Positions 23,425 to 34,656 of a stretch of DNA of 64,000 nucleotides are shown here, in pieces. The stretch is taken from NCBI RefSeq assembly GCF_037893015.1, contig NC_133658.1:139481822-139545821 (forward strand), read 5' to 3'. This DNA comes from Macrotis lagotis (taxonomy: Eukaryota > Chordata > Mammalia > Peramelemorphia > Peramelidae). Made by a program: the position numbers and the translations under genes. Every line of letters begins with the position of its first letter. Within the stretch, counting starts at the first letter, position 1. The notes beneath the pieces were generated by a model. The model did not search any database. It was not told the origin of the DNA and saw only the letters and a program-made list of their open reading frames with translations.

Positions 23425-23590
23425 TGTTTTTTCCCCTCTTCCAATTATTGTTTGTATACTGTACACTTACACCTTGTATCCCCTGGTAGGGTGTAAATTG
23501 CTTGAGGGAAGGAAATACTTGTCTTTAAGCCTATATCATCATAGTACCTTGCATATAGTAGGCATTTAACAAATGTTTGTTAGATTCAAT
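23425..23590 (+). mobile_element. L2 LINE 3' end
   Basis: GGTGTAAATTGCTTGAGGGA, TACCTTGCATATAGTAGGCA and TTAACAAATGTTTGTTAGAT. Confidence 0.75.
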
Positions 23591-23624
23591 GTCCTTAGAT
23601 GGTATTCTCTGTCTCTCTCACTTA

Positions 23625-24080
23625 ATTTTTTCTTAAAAATTTTTTTATTACTATCTTTTATTTTTATATCTCCTGACATCTCCCTGGATCTCACCCTCTC
23701 CCCTTCTCAGAGAGCCATCCCTTACAACCAAGATTTTTTAAAAAGAAAGAAAAGATTTAGTAAAACTAATGAATAAATTTTTAGAACTCTGCTATTGTGT
23801 GCAATATAGCATATTCATGCTTGTTGAGATCTGCAAAAAAAGGAAGAAAGAGTCATCTTGATTTTCTTCTGTGGGACCAAATTTGGTCTTTATGATTTTT
23901 ACAACTTCATTTTAAATGTCTTGTTCTCTCCATTTCTATTATTGTAGTTGTGTCTATGGATTTCCTGGCTCTGCTCCTTCACTTTGCATCAGTTCATATA
24001 GGTCTTTCCACATTTCTCTGTATTCATAATGATCATTGCTCCTTATAGCATAGTAATATTCTATTATATTCATATACCAA
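23625..24080 (-). mobile_element. Older L1-clade 3' end, first part
   Basis: Reversed 3' end: GAGAGCCATCCCTTACAACC, then CTGGCTCTGCTCCTTCAC, GCATCAGTTCATATAGGTC and CATAGTAATATTCTATTATA. It breaks off at CATATACCAA where a younger L1 begins and resumes at 25317. Confidence 0.7.
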
Positions 24081-25308
24081 TTTTTTTAAATTAAAGATTT
24101 TATTTATTTTGAGTTTTATAATTTTCCCCCGATCTTACTTCCTTCCCCCTACCCCCCCACAGAAAGTAATTTGTCAGTCTCTACATTGTTTCCATGCTGC
24201 ATATTGATCCAAATTGAGTGTGATGAGAGAGAAATCATATCCTTAAGGAAGAAACATAAAGTATAAAAGATAACAAGATCAGACAATAAGATATCAGTTT
24301 TTTTTTTCTAAATTAAAGGAAATAGTCCTTGAACTTTGTTCAAACTCCATGGTTCTTTATCTGGATACAGATGGTATTCTCCATTGCAGATAGCCCAAAT
24401 TGTCCCTGATTGTTACACTGATGGAGTGATCAAGTCCATCAAGGTTGATGATCACCCCCATGTTGCTGTTAGGGTGTACAGTGTTCTTCTGGTTCTGCTC
24501 ATCTCCCTCAGCATCAGTTCATGCAAATCCCTCCAGGCTTCTCTGAATTTCCATCCCTTCTGGTTTCTAATAGAACAATAGTGTTCCATGACAAACATAT
24601 ACCACAGTTTGCCAAGCCATTACCCATTTGAAGGACATTTACTTGATTTCCAATTCTTTGCCACCACAAACAGGGCTACTATGAATATTTTTGTACAAGT
24701 GATTTTTCATCATCTCTTCAGGGTATAGACCCAGTGGTGGTATTGCTGAATCAAAGGGCAGGCACATCTTTGTTGCCCTTCCGTTGAAGTTTCAAATAGC
24801 TCTCCAGGAGGGTTGGATAAGTTCACAGCTCCACCAACAATGTAATAGTGTCCCAGATTTCCCACAACCCTTCCAACAATGATCATTATCCTTTCTGGTC
24901 ATATTGGCTAGTCTGAGAGGTGTGAGGTAGTACCTCAGAGAAGCTTTAATTTGCATTTCTCTAATACGTAATCATTTAGAGCAATTTTTCATATGATTAT
25001 GGATTGCTTTGATCTCATCTGTAAATTGCCTTTGCATATCCTTTGACCATTTGTGAACTGGGCAATGACTTTTTTTTTTAAATATGACTCAGTTCTCTGT
25101 ATATTGTAGAAATGAGTCCTTTGTCAGAAACATTAGTTGTAAAGATTGTTTCCCAGTTTGCTACATTTCTTTTAATCTTGGTTACAGTCATTTTATCTGT
25201 GCAAAAGCTTTTTAATTTAATGTAATCGAAATCATCTAGTTTGTTTTTAGTGATGTTCTACATCTCTTCCTTAGTCATAAACTGCTTCCCTTTCCATAGA
25301 TCTGACAG
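24081..25308 (-). mobile_element. 5'-truncated marsupial L1, reverse strand
   Basis: 1.2 kb. The 3' UTR and poly-T are at the left; read on the minus strand, the right part encodes the ORF2 C-terminus (…DFDYIKLKSFCTDKMTVTKI and later FTTNVSDKGLISTIY-like text). Flanked by an 8-bp duplication TATACCAA at 24073-24080 and 25309-25316. ORF2 text carries some stops, so it is not intact. It sits inside an older element of the same clade. Confidence 0.88.
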
Positions 25309-25316
25309 TATACCAA

Positions 25317-25385
25317 AAAATTTAAACTATATTTCTATTATTGGGCATCTAATTTGTTTCAAGTTCTTTGTACTTCCCAGATTTC
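25317..25385 (-). mobile_element. Older L1-clade 3' end, continued
   Basis: After the second TATACCAA the older element resumes: TTATTGGGCATCTAATTTGT and TTCAAGTTCTTTGTA, the counterpart of ACCCATTTGAAGGACATTTA in the younger copy. Confidence 0.65.
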
Positions 25386-25430
25386 TAACATACTTCAAAG
25401 TTGTTCCTGGAAATTAATATGATCCTTGAG

Positions 25431-25612
25431 TTTCCTCTTCTCCAGGCTCAGACTCTGAGAGTAGACAACTTGTCTCTATTCCATTCCTCAAAGTCATTTA
25501 TTGTGTAGGACTAATTGTTTAGGATATTGAACTAGCAGCATGAAATTCCTCCCCTGGAGGAATTTACAGTGGAATTAATACTGAATTCTGACATTATTGA
25601 AAAACTGCTCTG
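25431..25612. repeat. Local duplication, copy A (empty site)
   Basis: 182 bp matching 26325-27052 once the hAT there is removed: CTATTCCATTCCTCAAAGTC, TTGTGTAGGACTAATTG, AATACTGAATTC. It carries one GTTTAGGA at 25517-25524 with no insertion. The unit may itself be old L2-derived sequence. Confidence 0.85.
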
Positions 25613-26044
25613 TACCACCAGGAAATGAACATCTTTTCCACTTTCATAAGACCTATGAAACCAATCTTGAAGAAAATTGCTTTTTTTTTAACACACCAAG
25701 TTGATGAATCAGAAAATACTAGAGTCAGCAATGGCCATAGTCCTCTTATTCAGTCTTCTGCACCCCACATCCCAAGAGATCAGAGCAGGAAATTTGCCCA
25801 TCCTCCTTCCTTAGTAACTTCCACTAAATTTAATGAAAATAGGAACATCCCTCATAATATAATGGTCATCCAATCTATGCTCAAACAATTCTAGTGACAG
25901 GAAGCTCATTCATTACCTTGTAAAGGCAACCTATTCCTTATTGTACAGTTTTAACTATTAGAATGTTTTTTCTTTATTTGAGCCCTTGAAGTTTTCCTCT
26001 CTGTAATCCCTATCCACCAGACCTAGCTCTGACTTCTGGGACTA

Positions 26045-26200
26045 ATCATTCATTCATTTCTTCATCAAGCATCTCCTAGGTTCTAGGAACTGCACTACAA
26101 AAGTAAAAAACCAAACTATCTCTACTCTCAGAGAGCTTGTATTTTTTTTTGTTAGCAGTAGAACAACAAAAACATAGAGAAGAAATAAATATGAAGTAAT
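26045..26200 (-). mobile_element. L2 LINE 3' end, reverse strand
   Basis: TCATCAAGCATCTCCTAGGT, TCTCTACTCTCAGAGAGCTT; diverged. Confidence 0.5.
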
Positions 26201-26324
26201 TTTGGCAAGTAGGGGAGGCAACAGCAGCTGGGGGGGGCGCTGCAGGGGAGGACAGGGATCACAACTGTCCTGGTGCAAGTCCTGGTGGGACCTTTATATA
26301 TTTGTAGTCTCATGTGCTCCGCAT

Positions 26325-27052
26325 TTTCCTCTTCTCTATATCTCAGGCTCTCAAAGAAGATAATTAGTTTCTATTCCATTCATCAAAGTCATATATTGTG
26401 TAGGACTAATTGTTTAGGACAGGGTTGTCCAACCTTAGGTTATTAGGGCTACATTAAAATAAAATATATTTAGTGGCTATATGCAGAATAAAAAATACAG
26501 CCCACTTTCAGCAGATGTAGCACTACTTGAGAGCTCTGGGGCCAAGGGTCTTAAATATAAAAGGTTGCCTCATAACTTTCTAGAAAGTGGGAGAATGTCT
26601 GTCATCAATATGACAGACCAAGGTGGAAAGCTCAAAAGCAAACAGAAAACAACAAAGTGACAGCACAACAATATAAAGGTAGGTGAATACTGATTAGTCT
26701 GCATAGTAAAGACAGAATGCATCCCACAGATGGATTGAAAATTTCATTCGATATGTTCTGTAATACCACTTAAAAACACCAAGAAAATTAATATCAATGA
26801 GATCATTTATTCATTCTGGAATTAAAAAATCTAATATGTACTCCATGCAAATTATTACTTTATTTTTTCCCTTGTGAAAACTAAAACCCAGAGAGGGACT
26901 GTATAAAATCGCACTGTGGACCACATGGCCCTTGGATCATATTTTGGATAGCCCTGGTTTAGGACATTGAACTAGTAACCTGAAGTCCCTCCCATGGAGG
27001 AACTGACAGTGGGATTAATACTGAATTCCAACCTTATTGAAAAGCTGCTCTG
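26325..27052. repeat. Local duplication, copy B (with hAT inside)
   Basis: Second copy of the 182-bp unit about 0.9 kb downstream of copy A, split by a 537-bp transposon. About 183 bp remain after removing the transposon and one target duplicate. Confidence 0.85.
26420..26956. mobile_element. Non-autonomous hAT DNA transposon
   Basis: 537 bp with terminal inverted repeats CAGGGTTGTCCAA at the left and TTGGATAGCCCTG at the right (two mismatches), flanked by a perfect 8-bp duplication GTTTAGGA at 26412-26419 and 26957-26964, the hAT length. No transposase frame is visible. The TIR resembles Charlie-group hATs; I cannot name the subfamily. Confidence 0.9.
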
Positions 27053-27719
27053 AATATAAAGTTCCTATTTGTTATTTTACTGAAATGGCACTCATCTTCC
27101 CCCTACTTAGCTCTGTAGTTTCAGCTTATCCTTTTCTTTATATACATGTTTCCTCTGTCTTCCTCCCTTCCTCATCTACTTCATTCCCAACCCCCTCCAA
27201 TGTCATTTCGGATGATGGAGGCTAGAATGTCATGAGGTCAAAAAGATGGTGGGGTGTGGAAGGGAAAGTGTAGGGGCCAGATGAACCAGGAAGGAAACCC
27301 TGTATTTTGCTGTTCAGCACTAACACAATGACACCATAGTGAATAAGGATACTCTTATTCAAAGTTACAGAATTCTAGGCTTCTTCCCACAGAGAATGAC
27401 CATTAAACACTGCAATAGAAAGACCTTGAGAATAGAAGGGAAGACCAGACAGATATCAAGGAAGCCCCTGCTTCTCTCATTTCTTTGGTTCCTACAAATA
27501 TTGTCACAATCTTCTAATTTCCTTCTTTCCACATCAGGAGAACTCTTTTGGAAAGGGATTAAGCAACCCTAGAAGAAAAATGATTAGGCCCAAGTTGGGG
27601 TAGATGGGAAACTTCTACTTCTAGGATTTTTCCAAATAGAAGAAGAATTAACCACCCCACCCCTACCTCTTCACTCCTGCTGGTGGAACAGTATCCTTTC
27701 TCCCAAGGAAAAGCCTCAT

Positions 27720-27845
27720 GGTGTAGTAGCCTATGGGTCAGTAGATCTGGGTTTGAGTGTGACATTAGGCAAGTTATTTCAATTGACTCTTTATAAAATG
27801 AATTAAACCTGAACCATGTGATTTCTAAGGTCTCTCCTGTCTTGA
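27720..27845 (+). mobile_element. MIR-type fragment
   Basis: TAGTAGCCTATGGGTCAG, TGGGTTTGAGTGTGACATT and the 3' part TCTAAGGTCTCTCCTGTC. Confidence 0.5.
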
Positions 27846-27907
27846 AATCCTTGCTGGACCTGGAAAAGTCCAAGACCTTGCCTTGCATACTGTAAATATT
27901 AGAGAAC

Positions 27908-28095
27908 GGGGTGGCTAGGTGGTGCAGTAGGGGCAGCTAGGTGGCACAGTGGATAAAGCACTGGCCTTGGAGTCAGGAGTACCTGGGTTCAAATCTGGTC
28001 TCAGACACTTAATAATTACCTAGCTGTGTGGCCTTGGGCAAGCCACTTAACCCCATCTGCCTTGCAAAAACCTAAAAAAATAAAAATAAATAAAT
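27908..28095 (+). mobile_element. Marsupial SINE with a doubled 5' head
   Basis: GGGTGGCTAGGTGGTGCAGT (27909-27928) is followed at once by a second head GGGGCAGCTAGGTGGCACAG (27930 on) and then one normal body and tail. The flanks repeat AAATATTAGRGAA on both sides, so the doubled unit lies within one target duplication. Confidence 0.85.
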
Positions 28096-28139
28096 AAATA
28101 TTAGGGAAGAGGAGGGGGAAAGAAAGATTTGATTAATAA

Positions 28140-28480
28140 AAATTCTATTCAATAAACATTTTAAATTAGATTTTTATTGATGTCCTTTGTCTTAACATTT
28201 TCCAGATTTTCCTATGTACCTCTCCTTCTCCCCTTCCCTCTTTTAAAACAAAGAATTTTTTAAAAAGGAGATTAGAGAATAAAATGAAATAGAACTAATC
28301 AACAATGCACTGAAAAACCATATAGACATCCCACGCCTATGTACCCCAACTTCTACCAAGGGGTGACAGGGAGGTTACAAATACTAAAGTATTTACTAAG
28401 CTAGTAATTCTTGTCCATATTTTCTCATATATCCTCCACAGAGGAAGCTCCCAATTCATTGACCTCAACATTTATTAAGT
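28140..28480 (-). mobile_element. L1-clade 3' end, reverse strand
   Basis: TTTTATTGATGTCCTTTG, then CAAAGAATTTTTTAAAAAGG and CCACGCCTATGTACCCCA; same family as the older element at 23625. Confidence 0.55.
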
Positions 28481-28891
28481 GGCTGCTGTGAGCTCGCAGA
28501 CCCTTCCCAGATGCCAGAGGCCAATGGTGCTTCATTAGCATCCCAGAGGGTAACAGAACTGTATGATTGGGGCTGTCCCTCGTTTCTAAGACCTACTCCA
28601 TGACCAACCAACCTCTTATTCTGGGCGTGCATGTTGTTGGACGTGACTTTTTTTTTTTTAACTGGGGTACTCCTTCTCAATCAGAAACCATTCCTGGTAA
28701 CAGGCTGTTTTCTCATCTTCTCCTTGACCTCTGGGTTGTTGTTAATATCAGTTGTACAGAGAGCATAGTGCTCCATTATTTGTAAGCATCATAGCATCCC
28801 GGGAAACAAAGAAGTGGGAGGAGAAAAGTCTGTTATTATTGTTGAAGGCATTGTACCCCCCACACACTTTGTCTCTCTCATGTGCACATCC

Positions 28892-29200
28892 ATTCATATA
28901 CATGCGTCAGAGTAACTTTATCTCCTTATTGGCAAGACTTAATGTCTCTTTGACTAAAGAAAGTTCTCCATATATAATACATGGATGCTATTCATATACA
29001 TGCATATTAGTAACCATATCTCCTTATTGGCAGGACTTAATGTCCTTCTGACTGAGGAACATTTCCCATGTATAATATATGCATGTAATTCATATACATA
29101 CTTGTGAGTGTGTGTGTGTGTGTATGTATGTGTGTGTTAGAAACACTATTTCTTTTTTCACAAGACAATATTCTTCTGCACAAGACTTAATATTCTTTGG
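28892..29200. repeat. 98-bp tandem repeat, about 2-3 copies
   Basis: ATTCATATACATGC starts at 28892 and 28990 and ATTCATATACATAC at 29088. Each unit also holds CTCCTTATTGGCA-GACTTAATGTC. The third copy is broken by a GT-rich run and resumes as CACAAGACTTAATATTC. Confidence 0.8.
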
Positions 29201-29879
29201 GATCCAAGAGACCTACCCTGGATTTCCTTAGGAAAGAAAGACTCTGATTGCTCCCAGCCACCATCTTTTGGGGATATTTATTCAGCTTACCAACTGATAT
29301 TTGGTGAAGCCCATGGATCAGTTAGATGTGGGGTATAAGGAAACTAGGGGAGGAGTTCTATTGCACCTTACCCAAGGGGTTTGGGGTAGGGGGGGTTTTG
29401 TGAGTGATACAAGGCAAATTGTGGAATGGTACCAGTTCACTACATCACTACTCCTCTGGCCTTTGGGAAGTTGACCTCAGCCCACAGACCTTCCTCCTGC
29501 TTCTGAACCTTTGTCCTGGGAACAGGGCCCTGTATCAGTGGGGATAGTCTAGAACCCCTGATGTTAGAATCCAATAAAAAGACTTGGGGAAGGGTATGCC
29601 AGTATCTCACTTTCCGCAGCCTTGTCGGTCTAAAAGGATGAAGACTGGAGGGGTGGGGCTACGTGCTTACTTCCCCCACCCCCCCTTCCCTTCCACCCTC
29701 TTTTTCCCATATGGTTCTCATAACGTCTGGGCTCAGAGACAGCAGCCAGAGGAAGTGGCTGTGTACAGAGAGCTTTTGTGAGAGAGGGGGGGAGGGGAAG
29801 GAGGTGGAAGAGAGACAGAGACAGAGACTAAGAGACAGAAGGAAGGGAAGGAGAGAGACAGAGAGAGACAAGGAGGCGG

Positions 29880-29881
<2 letters not shown>

Positions 29882-29934
<53 letters not shown>
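29882..29934. repeat. (GA)n microsatellite in a purine-rich stretch
   Basis: About 26 GA units inside a longer purine tract beginning near 29780. Open frames through it are low-complexity artefacts. Confidence 0.95.
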
Positions 29935-29939
<5 letters not shown>

Positions 29940-30364
29940 CAAGGCTTTCCAATCCACTCCTATCCCCCAGCTATTCCCAGATACTTGAGTCCCATCATGT
30001 AACTTCCCTTCAAAGCCCCTAAAAGCTCCAGGTATAGGATAAGTGGTTAGTGATGGGGGAGAGAGAGAAAATTAAACTCCTCCCTATCTGGACCTGGATG
30101 TCCAAGATAGGAGCAGTCATCTCAGGTTTTAATCCTTAGGAGCTAAATTTATTCTTTGGAAGTTTAGGAAAACCTTTTCCCCTAGGATGCCCCTTATGAG
30201 TAGAGTGGGGCGGTGGGGGGGGGGGATTGGAATGGAAACAAGCAGTCTTTTGTGTATCCATATTCACAAGGCGAGGACAAGTCTGAGAACCAGATTCCTG
30301 GGTTCACTCACAGGAAGTAGAATGGAGATCAGAAAATTCTTCAATTAATGAGATCTATAAAGAT

Positions 30365-30585
30365 GATAATAATAATAGCTAGCATTTATGTAGTGCTTTG
30401 AGGTTTACAAAACACTGCAGATTTTGTCTTATTTGATCCTCATAAGTCCTGTGAAAGAGGTGCTCCATTTTATAGATAGGGAAACTGAGAAGTTAAGTGA
30501 CTTGTCCCCAGCTAGTAAATATCTGAGAAAAGATTTAAACACAAATCTTCCTGATTCCATGTCTATCCACTCCTCCAACACTTTG
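30365..30585 (-). mobile_element. MIR SINE
   Basis: AATAATAGCTAGCATTTATG, ATAGGGAAACTGAGAAGTTA and AGTGACTTGTCCCCAGC. Confidence 0.75.
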
Positions 30586-30768
30586 ACTTAATATATAGGA
30601 GTCAGGGAATACCAGATTCCAAAATCTTGCACTGATAAATTCTAACTATATAACCATGGACAAGTCATTCATTTTCATGTTATCGCAGGCAAGAGAAAAG
30701 GATAAATCTTTATTGGTAGAAAAAATTCTCTACTAGACCTCTCTATACCATTGAAATTACAAGGAAAG

Positions 30769-30919
30769 GGGCAGCTAGGTGGCACAGTAGATAGAGCACC
30801 GGCCCTAGAGTCAGGAATACCTGAGTTCAAATCCGACCTCAGACATTTAATAATTACCTAGCTGTGTGACCTTGGGCAAGTCACTTAACCCCACTGCCTT
30901 AGATAAAAAAAATTTTAAA
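30769..30919 (+). mobile_element. Young marsupial SINE
   Basis: GGGCAGCTAGGTGGCACAGT to CACTGCCTTAGATAAAAAAA. A perfect 15-bp duplication AAATTACAAGGAAAG at 30754-30768 and 30920-30934; the right copy runs straight into a purine repeat. Confidence 0.95.
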
Positions 30920-30925
30920 AAATTA

Positions 30926-31050
30926 CAAGGAAAGAGAAGGAAAGGGGAAGAAGGGAAAGGAAAAGAAAAGAAAGGAAAGAGGAGGGAAGAAGAGGGGAGG
31001 GGAGGAAAGAGGAGGGAAGAGAACAGGAGGGGAAGGAAAGGAAAAATTCT
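30926..31050. repeat. Purine-only (GGAAAG/GGGAGG)n tract
   Basis: About 120 bp of almost pure A/G grown from the right SINE target duplicate. Can form H-DNA-like structure. Confidence 0.85.
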
Positions 31051-31059
31051 ACACCACCA

Positions 31060-33000
31060 CCCCCAAAGAATTAATTTGGTTTAAATTATATAGACTGTCT
31101 ACATGTCTATATAGACTCTACATGGATAGGATTATCTGGATAAATTATCAAATAATAATAAACCCTCCTACAATTCTTACCAACTTTTGATTCTTACAGA
31201 AATTTTGGTTCCTTGACTTTTGAGGTAGGTAGGGCAGGGTTCAATTAGCTTTATTTTGAAGAAGAAACCTAAAGTCCCAAAGTCATCTAGATAATTGGTG
31301 ACCAAGGAAAGATGGAAAAAAACAAGTTTTCTGAAAGCTCATTCAGCCTCCTCCACTATACCTCATGACTTTTCTCTATTTCTTGTGGTTCTGTGTAGAC
31401 ACACCTACTGATGGATCTTAAGCCAGTGCTTTCTTTTCTTGTTTTTTTCCCCTTCATTTCTCAGGAATTATTGGGGAAAGATATGAAAAGGTATGGGGGA
31501 CAGTGTTCTCTCAAAGGTATGTGTTATATCCAATTATTCCAAGAACTTTGATACCATCATTTTATATCCCATTTTGGGAGGGTAAATGTCTTAGTTTATT
31601 TCCTGTGGATGTCATTGTGGGTCAGAGGTAGAGAGGGTGTCTTCAGGATTCCCCCCCCAACACTTTTTAAGAGGAAAGCAAGCAATCATCTTGAGATTTA
31701 TATATTCAATACTTCCATGAAACATAGACCAAAAATTCTTTTCCTTGAGGTCAGTTGAGACACAAAGAAGGGAGAGGAGTTTCCTGAGGTTACATAACCT
31801 GAGATCAGAATTCTCCTGTCCCCTAAAGGGAAGGATCTTAATTGAATTTCACTTGGGCTGTCCAACAGTGACAGAGGGGAGAAAGGAAGAGAGGACTGGC
31901 CAGAGAAAGGTGTAGGAAGGGATAGAAGTGGCACAGGGGGGCCTCAGAATAGGAGAACAGGAGAGAAGATCTAGCAAACTGTTCAGAGTGGGCTGCACAG
32001 TGAAGCTGTTTATTTTCATTCTCCAAGACTAGCTGCCTAGTTCTATTTCCAGCTCTGACACTGAGGGGCCAATCAATGACCCCCCTCTTCCTTTCCTTCA
32101 CTTCCCTCCTCTCCCCTCCCCTTCCTTCCCTCCTGCCCCCCACCCCTGCAAAGATTCAAAAATATTCTTATACTCTCAGGATTTGGTGGGGGGTGGGGAA
32201 TATATTAGAATCCCCCATGCCTCGTAGCTACTGACTTGCCAGGACCAGCTGTTTCCCTCAGCTCTTTTCCTCCGTTTCTATCATGGGGGTGAAACTTCCA
32301 GACTCCTTCCTCCCCCTGTGGAGGGGTGGGGAGTCAAAGGAGATGGATAGGGGCAGGTGAGGGAGAGAAGGGGGATGGAGGGAGTAATGGTGAGAGCCAC
32401 AAAGGGTTTTCTTGCCTGAATTGAAGAGGCTAGCAGTCTGGCAGCTGGGAAATGGAGCCTGATGTACAAATCTGCCCATGGATCAGAGAGAGGCCTTTAC
32501 AATCAATAGTGGTGATCATATGAGTAGACTTTCCAGGACTGTCCTGATTTCAGGAAGTACTTTTAAGAGATTCTTTGAAAAGAATACCCATAGTCAGCTT
32601 TTTTTTTTTTTTGGTTTCTTCTGAAAATGTGATCAGCATTATTAGATCCCAGAGCCCAATAAAGGATGCCACACGCATGTAAAAATTGGGAAGAAAATGA
32701 AATATTGTTTTGAATGCCTTCCTCCCTCCAATTTGGACTTGTCCCTCCTAAAGTTGTCACATGATTCCAATCCTGGCTCATCTACTATGTGACCCTGAGC
32801 AAGTCACTTTTTTGGTCTTAGTGCTTTCATCTATAATAAAATAATAACAATCTAATTCATATTCTGGGAATTAGGGTTTACATCCTGATGAGGATAGTGT
32901 CTTTCTTATCTCAGTTCACTTATGTATTGATCTGTAATACTTGGATTACCTACCTTATGGAGTAGTTGCAAGGAAAATACTCTTTAAAAGGAATTATTAT
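31060..33000. other. Intron 1 DNA, no element recognised
   Basis: C- and T-rich in parts (32080-32150). A diverged MIR-like piece (CTATGTGACCCTGAGCAAGT) lies near 32770-32860. Confidence 0.45.
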
Positions 33001-33019
33001 TTTCTCATTTTTACAGATG

Positions 33020-33235
33020 AGGCAATCTAGTGTATGTAGAGCATAGAACTTAGCATCATGAGGATCTGAATTGAAATCCTTCTGGAACTTCAGAGCTGGG
33101 TGTCTCTGAGCACTTCACTAATTTTTCAGCCTCAGTTTTGTTATTTGCAAAGTAGGGATAAGAATACCATCACTAGACCATACCTCCTAGGATTATTGGA
33201 AAACTCAAATGAGATAATAAATGTAAAGCCATTTT
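33020..33235 (+). mobile_element. MIR-type SINE
   Basis: GGATCTGAATTGAAATCC, TCTGAGCACTTCACTAAT, CCTCAGTTTTGTTATTTGC and AAATGAGATAATAAATGTAA. Confidence 0.7.
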
Positions 33236-34216
33236 CCAATTTTAAAGAACAAAAAAAAAGTCAAATGAAGTCACTGAAATTGAAATTCTACCTGAAATTC
33301 TCACCATTACGGTAACTTTTCTGGGTTTTTCAACAAAGGGGAAAAGGAAGGAGTTCAGCCCTTATATATGAGGAAATTGTGACCTGGAGAGGGGAAGTAA
33401 TTTGCTCTAGAGCACACAGATTAAAGAATCAATCTTTTTTATTCTCAATGTAGTTATCTTCTGTTATGCTACTGAATTGCTAAGAAAAGGTCTTGATAGG
33501 GAATTGAAAGAGTGTAAATACTATAGACTTGAGTTAGAAGATGGGAATGTAATGTTTAGTTAAAGGAACAAATTAAATCCAGCCTATTTTGTTAGTATAG
33601 TTCTAATGGAGGTCTTCTAGGCAGAAGGATTCCTTTCACCACTGCTCCACTTTAGAGTGTAACTCAGTGGAGTAGCTCTAATAATAGTCTATTATATTAA
33701 TTTTGTTAACTGGAAGATTATCATCTATTCAGGTTCCTTGAGGGGTATATATTTTTATCTCTTTGTAGAGGCAGTAGGAAGCATGTAGTAAGGGCTAAAC
33801 AAATACCTGTGAAATTGAATCAGCATTGAAAGAGTTCTTTCCAATCAACTCATTCAGTAGTTACCAACAATTTTGAGTGTGAAGACCTTTTTAAGACAAC
33901 CAAAAAAGTGTTGAAGGCTCACATTTCTAAATATTGGGGGGCAAGGTAAGGTAGAGTAGAGTGATTTCCACAGAAAAGGTCAAAGAACATACTGGGACCA
34001 CATGTCCTTTATTGAGGCCACAACTCATGTCCAGCTTCATAGGAAAAGATCCAATTTACCAACTCTTCTCTATACGACCCTTTTCAAATATGCTTTGTGT
34101 TTCTCTTTCTGCTCCAGCCTTGAGCTAGGGGCAGTGATCTTTCTGGTGAATAAAATCTGAAAAACAGATTACTTCTGCAGAGACCAGGTGCTGGTAAGCC
34201 TCCATCTCATGGCAAA

Positions 34217-34271
34217 GGAAGCCGATGTCCAGTCCTGGGTCTTGGTCCTCTCTGACTAGACATCGGCTTCC
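34217..34271. other. Perfect 13-bp inverted repeat (hairpin)
   Basis: GGAAGCCGATGTC at 34217-34229 and its exact reverse complement at 34259-34271, with a 29-base loop. Not part of a recognised element. Confidence 0.85.
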
Positions 34272-34587
34272 CAGGATACCACCACTCCAAAGGATCATGA
34301 TTACTTTCAACTCCATGGGGGTGTTTTCATCTTGTACTCCTAAGTTCCCCGATACCTGAATCCCTGACCAAAGCACTGAGGCTCCCAGGCTTTACTGGTC
34401 TATGAAATCAGCTTAGCTTCTTGAGTTTAGTGGTCTACCACACCAGATTCCCTAAATACCCATTCCATTCCTGTGCTGCTGCTTCACTCATCTCCAGGAA
34501 ACCATTCCCAGCATCTATTTCCCTATTTTTCCTCACATTCAGTACCACCAGAGTTTGTTTTCTCATCTTTATTTGCAAGGGAAAAGC

Positions 34588-34656
34588 ATATATATATATA
34601 TAATATATAGATATAGATATAGATGATATAGATATAGATATAGATATAGATATATA
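34588..34656. repeat. (TA)n/(GATATA)n microsatellite
   Basis: TA units passing into repeated AGATAT units. Confidence 0.9.

Noticed and set aside
26325-27052. Reading the hAT-bearing copy as two unrelated L2 pieces
   Set aside because: The flanks match copy A at 25431-25612 far more specifically than two independent L2 copies would.
29663-30022. Arg/Glu-rich open frame and its Leu/Ser-rich antisense partners
   Set aside because: Generated by the GA microsatellite.
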